In this document: positions 1-10,039 of the stretch, piece by piece
Numbering within the stretch: the stretch's first letter is position 1
How the letters are laid out: each line of letters opens with the position of its first letter
Source: Solanum dulcamara
Taxonomy: Eukaryota > Streptophyta > Magnoliopsida > Solanales > Solanaceae
Assembly (NCBI RefSeq): GCF_947179165.1
Contig: NC_077243.1
Span: 54,145,001-54,209,000 of the forward strand
Direction of reading: 5' to 3'
Length of the DNA stretch: 64,000 nt
Translations under genes and position numbers: made by a program
The notes under the pieces: generated by a model
What the model was told of the DNA's origin: nothing
Seen by the model: the letters and a program-made list of their open reading frames with translations, nothing else
Database searches by the model: none

Positions 1-538
1 GCCAAAAATATGCCAAGAGAAAGCTTCACATACCTCTTACGAGTTATTTTTTATCAAGTTTGCCTCGTCGTCCTTTGAACCTATTCAAAACGAAATCAAT
101 ACAAATATCAACAAACCTTGACTTTTCAGCATCTTAAGTTGCACCCAAGTATCGATAGAACTCATTTCCTTGCTCGTCTTCTCGACTAGTTCTTTGGTTA
201 GTTAAGGCGTTATCAAAAATCGGGCAACACCTCCCCTATAACGTGACCTATCCAAATTTCCAATTACATCCCTACTTACTATAGCCAGCAAACAACAACA
301 ACCTTCAGCATGTATATAAGCAATTCACATCAACATTGCACAATACAACCCCAACCAACTCGCTTAAAATTACGATACCAAAATAGGGTCTTTAATCTTT
401 ATTTCGTAAAACCTTTAACTATACGAACTGGGGGGGGGGGGTCGTGTGGCAGAAACAATCAACACCTATGCCTTATTTAAACCATGTTCCATCCCTGCAT
501 CACACAACCACACACCTGCAGCACTCCACATGCATAAT
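1..538 (-). mobile_element. Family A LTR fragment (A0)
   Basis: This stretch matches the family A LTR at about 41356-41890 and again at about 34248-34780, almost base for base. It includes the block beginning ATGCCAAGAGAAAGCTTCAC and a poly-G run at about 429-442. Family A LTRs are oriented on the minus strand. The match stops at about 538, where sequence resembling a different LTR begins, so I read this as an A insertion within family C whose other end lies left of the window. There is no coding content. The exact right edge is uncertain by a few bases. Confidence 0.8.
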
Positions 539-883
539 AATTTGGGAAAGGTCTAAAATGCCCTTTAAAAAACTCAACTTGGCAAGAAAACCCTCCCAGG
601 TCCGCGACGCAGACCTTTGCGATCAACTGAGCTAGAAAACTGTCCCAAGTCCGCGATGTGGTCCTGCCGCGTACCTTACTATTTTGTGGATTTTTTCTAA
701 AATCCATCTTTTGATATATGGGTCCTAAAAATCCACCGAGACCATTTTCCAGCACGTTTCGACCTCCTGATCAATATTTTGAACTCAGATTTCCCAAACA
801 AATTAAGGATAATATATTACATGAGCAGCCTATTCCCAAGGCATTCTTTAGGTATTTTGTGAGCATTTTTTAAGGATGTTACA
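539..883 (-). mobile_element. Family C LTR fragment (C1), start of LTR
   Basis: Read on the minus strand from 883, this begins TGTAACATCC and follows the first part of the complete family C LTR at 27710-30176. Both carry a block about a cutoff phrase resembling GGACCCATATATCAAAAGAT. It contains two copies of a TCCGCG-A-CGCGGA-like 13-mer (about 601-613 and 650-662). At 538 it is cut by the family A fragment, and at 883/884 it abuts the 5' LTR of element D, so it is read as a C insertion into D. No coding potential. Confidence 0.7.
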
Positions 884-2836
884 AAACCCCAAAAATCTTT
901 CTCGAACTCTTTTACTACAAGACAACACCATGGGATGTTGTGCGCACCATAAACTGTGATGGGTCTCCGTGAAGGCTAGTCCGACCTATTTTAAAAAGGG
1001 GTATTTTGGTATTTTCCTGTGTTTTAACACAAAGTGAGGTCATTTTGCGGGATGAATTGGACCTATCTAAAGCCCTAAAACTATTCCAAACACTTCATTC
1101 TCACACTTAGACGTAGACACATACAATTCTTTCCTCTCAAGTTCTCCCAAGGATTTCAAGACAAGTCTAGAGTTTTCACTTCAAGATTCATCAAGTCTCT
1201 ACTATCAAAGCTTGCATTATGGAATTATTTTCTCAAGGTATATGGGTTTTATTCATGGGTTCTTCCACCCATGGAGCCCAAGTGATTTCTAAACCTAGTA
1301 ATTTAATTTCAAATGGTAAAATCTTATGGGTTTTTATATCATGCTTCCAAATGCATAGATTACTGTCTATTTAAAATTTATTTACCTATATTCATTTATA
1401 TTGACTCTTAATTTCATGAGGTGATTGATTTAGTAAAGGTCCTTATATGGAGGCCTGAAAAATAAGTTTTAAGTGTATTGGTGGATTGTTTAATGATATT
1501 TTAATTGATGTATTACATTACCCTCATGCATGCTAGCATTGATGTTAATGATTTGAAGGTTGAAATGAACAGAACCTACCTAGTTCTTGTATGTTCTCAA
1601 TGAAGTTGAAATGAAAGCTTTAACTCCAAAATAAAAGTTTTTGAAAGAAAATATTTATGATCAAAATGAGTCTTATGAAATAAAACAATGATGAAATTAT
1701 TATGAAATGATGTATTCGACTTGTGAAAGGCCATTTCTAACTTTTGTGAATCAAATAAAAGGTGTTAATGAGCTATTTAATCGAATGATGTTTTGTTAAT
1801 ATAAAGCTATATAAATTATTATATTCTTATATTATATAAACTATTTCATGGGATTGACTTAGCACCCAATGAGGCATTGAGGTTGGATTCGGTAAGGGAA
1901 TCCTTGTAGCAACCCCTTGTCTTATTAACTATGCGCCAACGCAAAAAAGTAAAGAAATTTCCAGGGATGCGGGTAGAGGAGGGTTTCTCGATAGTTCAAA
2001 ACTAATGATCTAGGCTTCTCCAGCAAAGAATCGACGCATGCCGAGTAGACTACAACATAGGAGCCCTTGTAGTCTTAGGCTAGTAGATCCACAAATATCC
2101 CTTAAAGTTAAAGTTAAAAAAATGAATGAAGTTTGATGGAGATCTACCCGATAAGTAGTCTCCCTATGCCAACATAGGTGGTTATATTAGATTCTATGCA
2201 ATAGCTCGCATGGTCTTAAATATTGATTATGGTCATCTTCCCACAAAATGAATATTTCAAATTTTATTGACATGATGGATTGTGCATGCATTGCACTATA
2301 TTTTATACTACATTAATGTTCTAATGTTCTTAAATATTCATGCATGCCTACACAGTTAGTATATTCAAAGTACTAACTCATACTCTATTTCCTACATGAT
2401 ATCACCATGTAGGGACAGACATTGCTCCACATTCACCTCCTCATGGCTAGTTTGATCATTGAAGACTACTATTTGGGGTGAGCTCCCATGTTTCAGGAAT
2501 AATATCCCTTTTCTTTTCTAGCTCATGTTATGTAAATACTTTCAGATTTCTTTTTGGTACGTGTTCCATTTATTATAAGGGTAAGATAGGGACATGTCTT
2601 AGACCCCTCCTATTCTAAAGATATAGATGTATTGTTGGACAAATATACGATGTTTGATGTTGTTAATGGCTCCTATTTTATGTTGTTTCCCATAGTCCTA
2701 TTATCCCTTTTATTTTGCTTATTATTAAATGTAATTACCTATTAAAAGCTAAATAAATAGTAAGAGACTTGGATGAGGTACCTTCGGGAGTCTCATTCAT
2801 TGTATCATATCTACACCCTAGGTTTGAGTCATGATA
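884..2836 (+). repeat. Element D 5' LTR (left end missing)
   Basis: The block starting AAACCCCAAAAATCTTTCTC at about 885 is repeated at about 8049 in the 3' LTR of the same element, as is the ACCACCATGGGATG-like motif after it. The LTR ends just before the primer binding site at 2841. The first roughly 410 bases, judged from the 3' LTR, are absent here because C1 interrupts the LTR. It is AT-rich and non-coding, and would hold promoter and polyadenylation signals. A block at about 1855, GGGATTGACTTAGCACC, recurs in LTR F at about 30730, showing that these LTR families are distantly related. Confidence 0.75.
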
Positions 2837-2840
2837 AACT

Positions 2841-2852
2841 TGGTATCAAAGT
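2841..2852 (+). other. Element D primer binding site (tRNA-iMet type)
   Basis: TGGTATCAAAGT lies four bases after the inferred LTR end. The canonical plant Ty3/gypsy site for initiator tRNA-Met is TGGTATCAGAGC, so this copy has decayed at several positions. It sets the LTR boundary and the plus orientation of element D. Confidence 0.75.
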
Positions 2853-3049
2853 TTAACATTTTGAATGGTTCTCCAAGTCTAACATACCGCGTTGAATAGG
2901 GTCTTATTCATGGCTATGAAGTACTCCAAAACTATAAATAGGGGTTATGAGCTGTTTAGGAGAGTTTTCCCTTCTTTCAAATTTATTTTGTGCCCTAGAG
3001 TGTCCTAAGAGTTCCTCTAACTAATGAATTATTTTATGTCTTCTAGATC

Positions 3050-4180
3050 ATGCCTCTAAGAGGAGTTTCTCCACCTAGAGAAAGACCATCATAAAGAGTG
3101 AGTGACCTATGTGGAATTCCAAAATATCATCACATTGTTGGCTCATGTCGCAACCAACAAAAATAACCAAGTCATTGTTCCTCCTCCTCCTCATGTGCCT
3201 ACTCTGGCTTCTAAGATTAGGGACATCATGAGAATGAATCCACCTATGTTTTATAGTTCTAAGGTAGATGAGTACCCTATCGAGTTCATTGAGGAGGTGT
3301 ACCAAATTGTGGCCATATGGGTGTGCCTTCAAATAAAAAGGTCAAGCCAGTGGCCTATGAACTCAAGGGTGTAGAAAGGGTTTGGTATGAGCAATGGGTT
3401 ATGGAGAGGGGTGAAGATATAGATCCTATATAATAGGAAGAATTCAAGGGAGCCTTCCTAGACCACTTCTTTCTTTTGGAGCTAAGGGAGGCAAAGATCC
3501 AAGAGTTCATCAATCTTCGCCAAGGGGGCTTGAGTGTGAGGGAATATTCCCTCAAATTTACCAAATTATCTAAGTATGCTCCTTTCATGATCTCCACCCA
3601 AGGGAAAGGATAAGCAAGTTTATCTCTGGTGTTTCTAGTTTGGTATCCAAAGATTATAAGACAACCTTGTTGCTCAAAGAGATGGACATCTCCTGGATTA
3701 TGACATAATAAAACAAATCGAGGATGAAAAAATGAGGAGGAGGTCAAGAGAGTTCAAGAAGGCTAGAGTTAATGGTAGAGGATTCAATCCTCAAAGATCC
3801 GGTTATAGTGGTACTAGAAAAAGCCAAGATGGGCAATGATTTGTGGGACAAGGTTCCACTAATACTCCTCCCAGTTCAACAAGGACAAGGGTGCCGATCC
3901 GATGGTTTCAAGGCAAAATATTGGTTCTCAAGCTTTCCCCTCTTGTAAGAAGTGTGGTAGAACTGATAAAGAGGAATGCTTAGCCGTCTCCAATGCATGC
4001 TTCAAATGTAGCAAGTGGATCCACCATGCTACAGATTGTAGAGGTGGTGGTGGTAGGCCTTAATGCCAAATTACTCATGGTCAACAAGCTCAAAGAGGAG
4101 GCCAACGCACCAACGACTTTTATGCTTTGCATAGGAGGCAAGAGGTTGAGGAAGCACCCAATGTTATTATTGGTATGTTA
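3050..4180 (+). pseudogene. gag: Element D gag pseudogene (capsid and zinc knuckle)
   Basis: This encodes the remains of the Gag polyprotein, which forms the particle that packages retrotransposon RNA in the cytoplasm. I chose the ATG at 3050 because it follows the LTR and leader and opens a Gag-like frame (MPLRGVS). The capsid-type region is readable in pieces between about 3300 and 3640, with a stretch REYSLKFTKLSKYAP typical of the retrotransposon gag family. A CX2CX4HX4C knuckle, CFKCSKWIHHATDC, lies at 3998-4039, where the usual GH is IH. Stops and frameshifts break the frame repeatedly, so no Gag can be made. Protease follows directly, as in gag-pol fusions of the Tekay/Del clade. Confidence 0.8.
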
Positions 4181-4578
4181 AAGGTATTTGATTTTGATAT
4201 GTATGCCTTATTAGATCCGGGTACAAATTTGTCATTTATTACTTCATTCCTTGCTAATAGGTTTGATATGTCACCCAAAATGTTAGTATAGCCTTATTTA
4301 GTGGCTACCTTCATTGGTGAGTCAGTTTTTGCTAGAAAGGTCTATAAGGGTTGTTCCATTTCTATCTTGCATAAAGTTTTTCCTTGTGATCTCATAGAGC
4401 TTGACATAGTAGATTTTGATGTTATACTTGGGATGGATTGGTTGCCTGCATCTTATGCCTCTATAGATTTTAGGACTCGTTGAGTCAAGATTCAATTCCT
4501 AAATGAGTCTATTCTTGAATGGAAGGGTCATGATTCGGTAGTAAAAGGTAGGTTCATTTCTCTTCTAAGGACTGAAAG
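4181..4578 (+). pseudogene. Element D aspartic protease pseudogene
   Basis: This is the retropepsin that would cut the Gag-Pol polyprotein. The active-site region reads YALLDPGTNLSFI near 4200, matching the DSGA/DPGA-type motif of plant Ty3/gypsy proteases, with T replacing the usual A. A downstream LGMDWL at about 4428 marks the typical end of the protease domain. An in-frame stop at about 4288 and another after the block ending FRTR (about 4483) inactivate it. It sits between the gag zinc knuckle and RT, in the order expected for this superfamily. Confidence 0.8.
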
Positions 4579-5163
4579 TTGATTTCTAAGGGTTGCATCC
4601 ACCATATTGTGAGGGTTATGGATGTCGACTCCAAAAGTCCCATCCCTCAGTTGAGTAAGTTCTCATGGTCAATGAGTTTCCCAATGTCTTTCCCAAGTAT
4701 TTCACTATGGGGTGCCCCCGTATTGTTTATAAGGAAGAAAGATGGGTCACTTCGGATGTGCATAGATTACCGTCAATTGAACAAGGTGACCATTAAGAAT
4801 AAGTATCCTATTCCTAGAATAGATGACCTATTTGATGAATTACATGGGGCAAGTCATTTTTCCAAGATTGATATTTGGTTCGGCTATCATCAACTAAGGG
4901 TGAGGGAGAGTGACATTCCCAAGACAATATTGCAAATAAGGTATGGTCACTTTGAGTTTGTAGTAATGTTGTTTAGGTTGATGAATACGCCTGCGGTGTA
5001 TATGGATCTCATGAATAGGGTGTTTAAACCCTACCTTGGTACTTTTGTAGTGGTCTTCATTGATGATATTTTGATTTACTCTTGGCGTGAGGAAGAACAC
5101 AAGAGTAATTTGAGGATTGTGCTTCAAACCTTGAGGGATAAGCAAATCATTTGCCAAGTTTAG
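4579..5163 (+). pseudogene. Element D reverse transcriptase pseudogene
   Basis: RT copies element RNA into DNA inside the particle. Residues from about 45 on are clear Ty3/gypsy [22 protein letters not shown], then [26 protein letters not shown] (usually KIDLRSGYHQLRV), and the catalytic [10 protein letters not shown] with FIDD at 5056-5067. The open part is 194 codons, shorter than a full RT domain. The start is not a real one, because RT is normally internal to the polyprotein. A stop follows the final QV. The change of R to W in the KID motif fits a CGG-to-TGG transition. The family call is secure; loss of function is inferred from the breaks on both sides. Confidence 0.9.
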
Positions 5164-5830
5164 TAAATGTGAGTTTTGGTTGAAGGAGGTTTCGTTTCTT
5201 TCCCACGTAGTGTCCGGTGATGGGATCAAGGTTGACCCTAAGAAGACAGAGGCTGTAAGGAATTGGCCTAGACCATTGTCTCCTTCGGACAGCAAGAGCT
5301 TTTTGGGTCTAGCCAGGTACTATAAAAGGTTCGTCCAAGGGTTCTCTTCTATCTCATATCCTATGACAAAATTGACTCTAAAAAAGGCCACATTGATACT
5401 TACGAATGAGTGTAAAATGAGTTTCCAAATTTTGAAAGATCTTCTTACCTTCCTTTTTATCTTGACTCTACCAAAAGGATTAGAAGGGTTCGTGGTTTAT
5501 TGTGATACTTCAAAGATTGGTTTGGGTTGTTTCTTGATGCAAAACGGCAAGGTTATAGCCTATGCTTCTAGGCAATTGAAGGTGCACAAATGTAACTACC
5601 CTACCCATGATCTTGAGTTAGCGTTAGTTATATTTGCTCTAAATTTTTGGTGGCACTATATAGGGTACATATAGATGTGTTTATCGACCAAAAAAGTCTC
5701 CAATATGTGTTCACTCAAAAGGATCTCAATCCTTAACGGAGGTGGATTGAATCCCTAAGGACTATGACATAGTACGCATTATCATTTGGGTAGAGCTAAT
5801 GTGGTTGCCGATACACTTAGTAGAGTGTCT
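5164..5830 (+). pseudogene. Element D RNase H pseudogene
   Basis: This contains the RT thumb/connection and RNase H, which removes the RNA strand during replication. The open part at 5180-5674 reads [30 protein letters not shown], then [13 protein letters not shown] and [19 protein letters not shown], all hallmarks of Ty3/gypsy RNase H. The frame breaks near 5674. A further block around 5786-5830 (RANVVADTLSR) is the conserved end of the domain. The segment between is frameshifted. The homologous region of element C2 at about 26440-26640 is better preserved. Confidence 0.85.
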
Positions 5831-6800
5831 ATGGGGAATATGAACCTTGTTGATGAAGGGAAGAGAGACTTGGCAAAGAATGTTCATCGATTGGCTAGAT
5901 TAGGAGTGAAGTTGAGTGATTTCGATGATAGTGGTATGTTTGTTCAGTCTGTATCATCTTTGCTGGTGGATGTTAAGTCAAAACAAAACCTTGAGCTGAC
6001 ATTAGTAGGGTTAAAGAGGTTGGTTAAATAAAATAAAGTAGAGATCTTTTCACAAGAGGGAGATGGGGTACTTTACTACCAAGGCCAGCTATGTGTTTTG
6101 GATGTGGATGACCTAAAGGGTTTGATTTTGAAGGGGTCTGATATTTTTTCATACTTATTCATCTCGGTTCGACAAAAATATATCGAGATATAAAGGAGAT
6201 TTATTGGTGGAGTGGCATGAAAAAGGACATATCATGGTTCATGGCCAAGTGTCCAAATTGCTAACAAGTTAAGGCCGAACATCAAAGGTTGGGTGGCCTA
6301 GCCCAAGATATTGAAATTCCCACTTAGAAGTGGGAGGATGTGGATATGAATTTTGTACTGAGTTTGCATTGCACTCGAAAGGATCATGATTTAATTTGTG
6401 TGATTGTTGATAGAAGGACAAAGTCGGCTCACTTCCTATCGGTCAAGACATCTTATAGTACCGAAAATTATGCTAAGTTGTATATTCGGAAATTAGTGAG
6501 GTTGCATGGTGTGTCTTTGTCAATTATTTTGGATCATGGAACCCAATTCACTTCTCATTTTTGGAGATTGTTTTAAAGGGGAGTTGGTACCAAGGTGAAG
6601 CTATGTACCACATTCCATCCTCAAACCGATGGGCAAGCCAAACAGACAATTCAAACACTAGAGGATATGTTAAGGGCTTATGTGTTGGAGTTTAAAGGGA
6701 GTTGGGATGATCATCTACCTCTTATTAAGTTCACCTACAACAATATCCATTACTCAAGTGTTGAGATGGCACCATTTGAGTATTTGTATGGCAGATGATG
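5831..6800 (+). pseudogene. Element D integrase pseudogene (zinc-binding and catalytic core)
   Basis: Integrase inserts the DNA copy into the chromosome. The zinc-binding part is seen near 6190-6262, ending CPNC followed by a TAA where Q is expected. The core is readable in two blocks. The first, 6340-6576, ends with LDHGTQFTSHFW (normally SDRGTQFTS-like), which holds the second catalytic D. The second, 6595-6798, contains FHPQTDGQAKQTIQTLEDML, with the catalytic E in LEDML. A TAA at about 6574 separates the blocks, and a TGA replaces the usual R after the final YGR. Most stops are explainable as C-to-T or G-to-A changes. Confidence 0.87.
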
Positions 6801-7398
6801 TAGATCTCTGGTTTGTTGGTTCGAGGTAGGTAAGATGACCTTTTTGGGTCCTAATTTGGTGCTTGATTCTTTGGAGAAAGTGAGAATCATTAGACAAATA
6901 TTAAGGATGGCTCAAAGTCATCAAAAGTCCTATTCTAATACTAGGAGAAGGTATCTTTTGTTTAGTGTGGATGATTGAGTGTACTTGAAGGTTTCACCCA
7001 TGAAGGGTGTAGTTCAATTTGGTAAGAAGGGGAAATTGATCCCTAGGTATGTAGGGCCTTATCGAATTTTGAGACGTGTTGGCAAGGTTGCTTATGAGTT
7101 GGAGTTGCCTTTGGAAATGACCATGGTTCATCTGGTGTTCCATATGTCTATTTTGAGAAAGTGTGTGGGTAATACTAGTTCTATTGTCCCATTGGAAGTA
7201 GTGAATATTGAAGAAAACTTGAACTTTGAAGAGACTCTAGTTGAAATTTTAGACCGGAAAGTTAAGATATTGAGGAACAAGGAAGTTGCATTCGTCAAAG
7301 TCCTTTGGAGAAATAAACAAGTTAAAAGCATTACATGGGAAGGAGAAGTGGATATCATGAAGCGATGTCCTTATATTTTTCATTCTACTCAAGCCTAA
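6801..7398 (+). pseudogene. Element D integrase C-terminus: GPF/Y and chromodomain-like tail
   Basis: From 6979 the frame is open for 139 codons. It reads KGKLIPRYVGPYRILRRVG, a GPF/Y module, then VHLVFHMSILRKC, and ends with VAFVKVLWRNKQVKSITWEG, a chromodomain-like ending typical of chromoviruses of the Tekay/Del group. Such tails steer integration to heterochromatin. The upstream part (6801-6978) is interrupted, with a TGA at about 6976 where W is expected before VYLKVSP. The natural stop, TAA after STQA, is at 7396-7398. Confidence 0.87.
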
Positions 7399-7621
7399 GG
7401 TACTAAGCTATTCATGAATTGGTTAAGACTCATATGTTCTAGATTTTCCTAAGTCTTCATGTGCATGCATGTTCATGAAGTGAAATTTTAAATTCATGTT
7501 TTATGCTAAGTTTAAAGATCTCATGTTCTATGCATTCCAAGTGTCATTGTATTCATGTTGGTTTCTAATCCTCGTGCCATGTCCTTTTTATGATTATGGT
7601 TCTCATTTGAGGATGAATGTT

Positions 7622-7637
7622 CCCAAGGAGGAGATAT
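7622..7637 (+). other. Element D polypurine tract
   Basis: CCCAAGGAGGAGATAT immediately precedes the 3' LTR start at 7638. The sequence just before it, GAGGATGAATGTTCC, recurs in other elements of this window at the same place (for example 27680 and, inverted, 22240). It would prime plus-strand DNA synthesis. Confidence 0.75.
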
Positions 7638-8117
7638 TGTAAGACCCCAAAAATTTGGAAAGTCCTAGAACTAGAAAAGAAGAATGAAAGTGCAGAGAGA
7701 TGCAGAAAACTGGAACCACGTGATGACCACGGAAGGCCATCAAGGGTCATGGTCTGCATCTCCCTCATGGTGAGCACGGAAGGAAGGGACAACGAGAAGT
7801 GACCACGGACCATGGTGGGCACCACGAGACATGAAGATCTTTGTGGTGACCCTCCCCTAAAGCCTCAGAAAAATTTCCAAGGTAAGGACCATGAGGGACC
7901 ACTACAGGCCATGGAGCTCTTCACAGACCGTGGTATGTTTCGTGGTGGTGATTCCTGTAGGTCCTACACCTTGGCCATGGTTCACGGACTGTGATGCTCT
8001 CTACAGACCGTGAAGGTCTTCATGGAGGAAGTTCAGAGACTCTCCCTGCAAACCCTAAAAATCTTTCTCTAAGTCTTTTACCATAGGACACCACCATGGG
8101 ATGTGGTGGGCACTAGG
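7638..8117 (+). repeat. Element D 3' LTR, truncated
   Basis: The LTR begins TGTAAGACCCCAAAAATTTG right after the PPT and can be matched to the 5' LTR from about 8049 (5' copy at about 885) up to about 8117, where similarity stops. Between about 7690 and 8030 it holds many degenerate copies of a CCACGG-A-CCGTGG-like palindrome, such as CCACGGACCATGG at about 7803. The rest of the LTR, over 1.8 kb by comparison with the 5' copy, is missing. Confidence 0.75.
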
Positions 8118-9952
8118 AATACATGTTGCGTTAGACCCATGGACACCCTCTCCTGTTGAATAACGCCATTGCAAAACTCAGTCTTAGAGAAAAATCCTCC
8201 AATTCACTTTAAGGTTCTAAAACTCTTCGAATTCCCTTTTTGGACACTAACTCTCGCCCAACAAACTTGAACTTGACCGAAAACACTAGATCCATCATAG
8301 GAAACCAAAGACACACTAGAATCGCCGAAATGAGAAACACAGGATCATGGCAGATACAAGTTAACTAACAATTCAAAACACTTGTCGTGTGCTCCAAATC
8401 CATCTTTTTTAGACACCAAGGGCATTCTACTGGTCCTTATCTATCCTGAACACCACTAACACTTTTTGAAATTTGCTAACAACACCATACTAGACAAACT
8501 TTGAAGGAGTTACACACTCTATCTAACATCGGGGAGCGAAATCCACCAAAATAAGAAACTCAACCTAGGGCTAAGCCCAAATTTTAATCTCAACTTCAAA
8601 AATCAACAATCCAAGTTGAAGCTCAACCTTCTGAAACTAATTATCTACTCAATAGGGCGATAATCTTGTGAATGAAAAAGCTGCACTGAGCCCAACTCTA
8701 GGGATTCACTTCTACCATAGGAATTTTTGAAAAGTCGACACCATAAGCACACAAATACTATACAAGTACAAATCAGATCCAACCACACCTTTCCAAGGGA
8801 AAAACCAAGCCAGTAGGCAGCGTATAAATATAGACAACCAATCGATAATTGTCTAAGGGAATCAAATTTGATCAGTAAACACCGCAAGCTACCGAACATG
8901 AAAAAATTAGACCTCACATCCTAAATAATTTCAAAATCACACATTCCACTAATTACTTAGATCCTATCCTGAAGATGAACTTTCTAAGTAACTTTCCATC
9001 TGTCATCTTAGGCTACATATTCCAACTCTAAATAAGAAATAAAGCCGCGAGAGTTACCAACACATCCATAGAGAATCAGCATTTGAAGTGTCAAGGCATA
9101 ATGAAAGATCACACTTTGGAAATTCCCAACTAGCCAAAGTAATTACCAAAACCCTTAAAAAATACGGTTGAAAGGGCCGAATGAGCTAACCACCATAGAA
9201 CCACCTCGAAAGCGTAGAACAAAACTAATTCAAGGGACGGAAATAACAACTCAAGCTACCATAATGCTACGAAAGTCTATTCTACCCTTCTGACTATTCC
9301 AACATCCAGAAATCTCTCAACTACCACTAAACCTAATCACGAAGACCACCATGAAAGAACCAAATAGGTAGGTAAAAGAGAACAAACCTCAACTTCGTAG
9401 CCTTAGGATTGAAGATAATAATAAGGTATATGAAAGAATCAACAAGAGGGATCTACCACAACTCCCAAAAGGATACACTTCCATTCACACACTGACGCAA
9501 TGACCAACCTCTCAACTACGAACCAAATAATGGCAAACAACAAGGATAACCATCTAAGACAAGTAAACCAAAATTGCATGAAATAAATACTAATCAAAGC
9601 AAAGGTAGTTACGCATAATGGTAAGAAGAGTCATTCAACCACTAATCCAATGGGACAACATGCATCTAAGGCGACCTTCTAAGCCAACTAGATCCTCCAG
9701 TATCATAACTTCCAGTAACAAAGCTAGTCTAGCCACCTATCTAACAAGGATAGATACCATAACAATGACAAAACAAAGCGTGACTAAAAGAAAAAGCTAA
9801 CTATCCAAAATCATAACATAGCCACTAAGGCAAAAGCATGGGTAATTGCTCAACCACTACTTCTTAACATAGAAATCTAACGTAGTCGATCCACTACTAA
9901 AAAAATCAACTACAGAGCTAAGACACAAACACATAAGTCCAAGTAAGGCTGA
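8118..9952 (-). mobile_element. Element H internal remnant, left part
   Basis: This A- and C-rich stretch has no open frame with recognisable domains on either strand. I assign it to the same element as 18400-20101, because LINE1 separates the two with a 12-bp duplication of AAGTAAGGCTGA, so they were contiguous before the LINE landed. The right-hand part shows the element runs on the minus strand. The left boundary against the truncated D LTR is uncertain. No gag or pol motif was found here. Confidence 0.5.
9941..9952 (+). repeat. LINE1 target site duplication, left copy
   Basis: AAGTAAGGCTGA here is repeated exactly at 18388-18399, just after the A-rich tail of the LINE. This is the signature of target-primed reverse transcription. 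Confidence 0.85.
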
Positions 9953-10039
9953 ATAACTCCAAGTCATAAAAGTTCCTGTTCATCGTCTCCCAAATTTCAA
10001 ATTCCAATTGATACTGTTCATCATCTCTGGTCTGTTATA

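Noticed and set aside
2841..2852. TGGTATCAAAGT as part of a tRNA gene
   Set aside because: There is no cloverleaf around it; it is a primer binding site next to an LTR end. The same applies to the other such sites.
4579..5163. Endogenous pararetrovirus, common in Solanaceae
   Set aside because: The RT is flanked by LTRs, a PBS, a gag zinc knuckle and an integrase with GPF/Y and chromodomain-like ends, so it is a Ty3/gypsy element.
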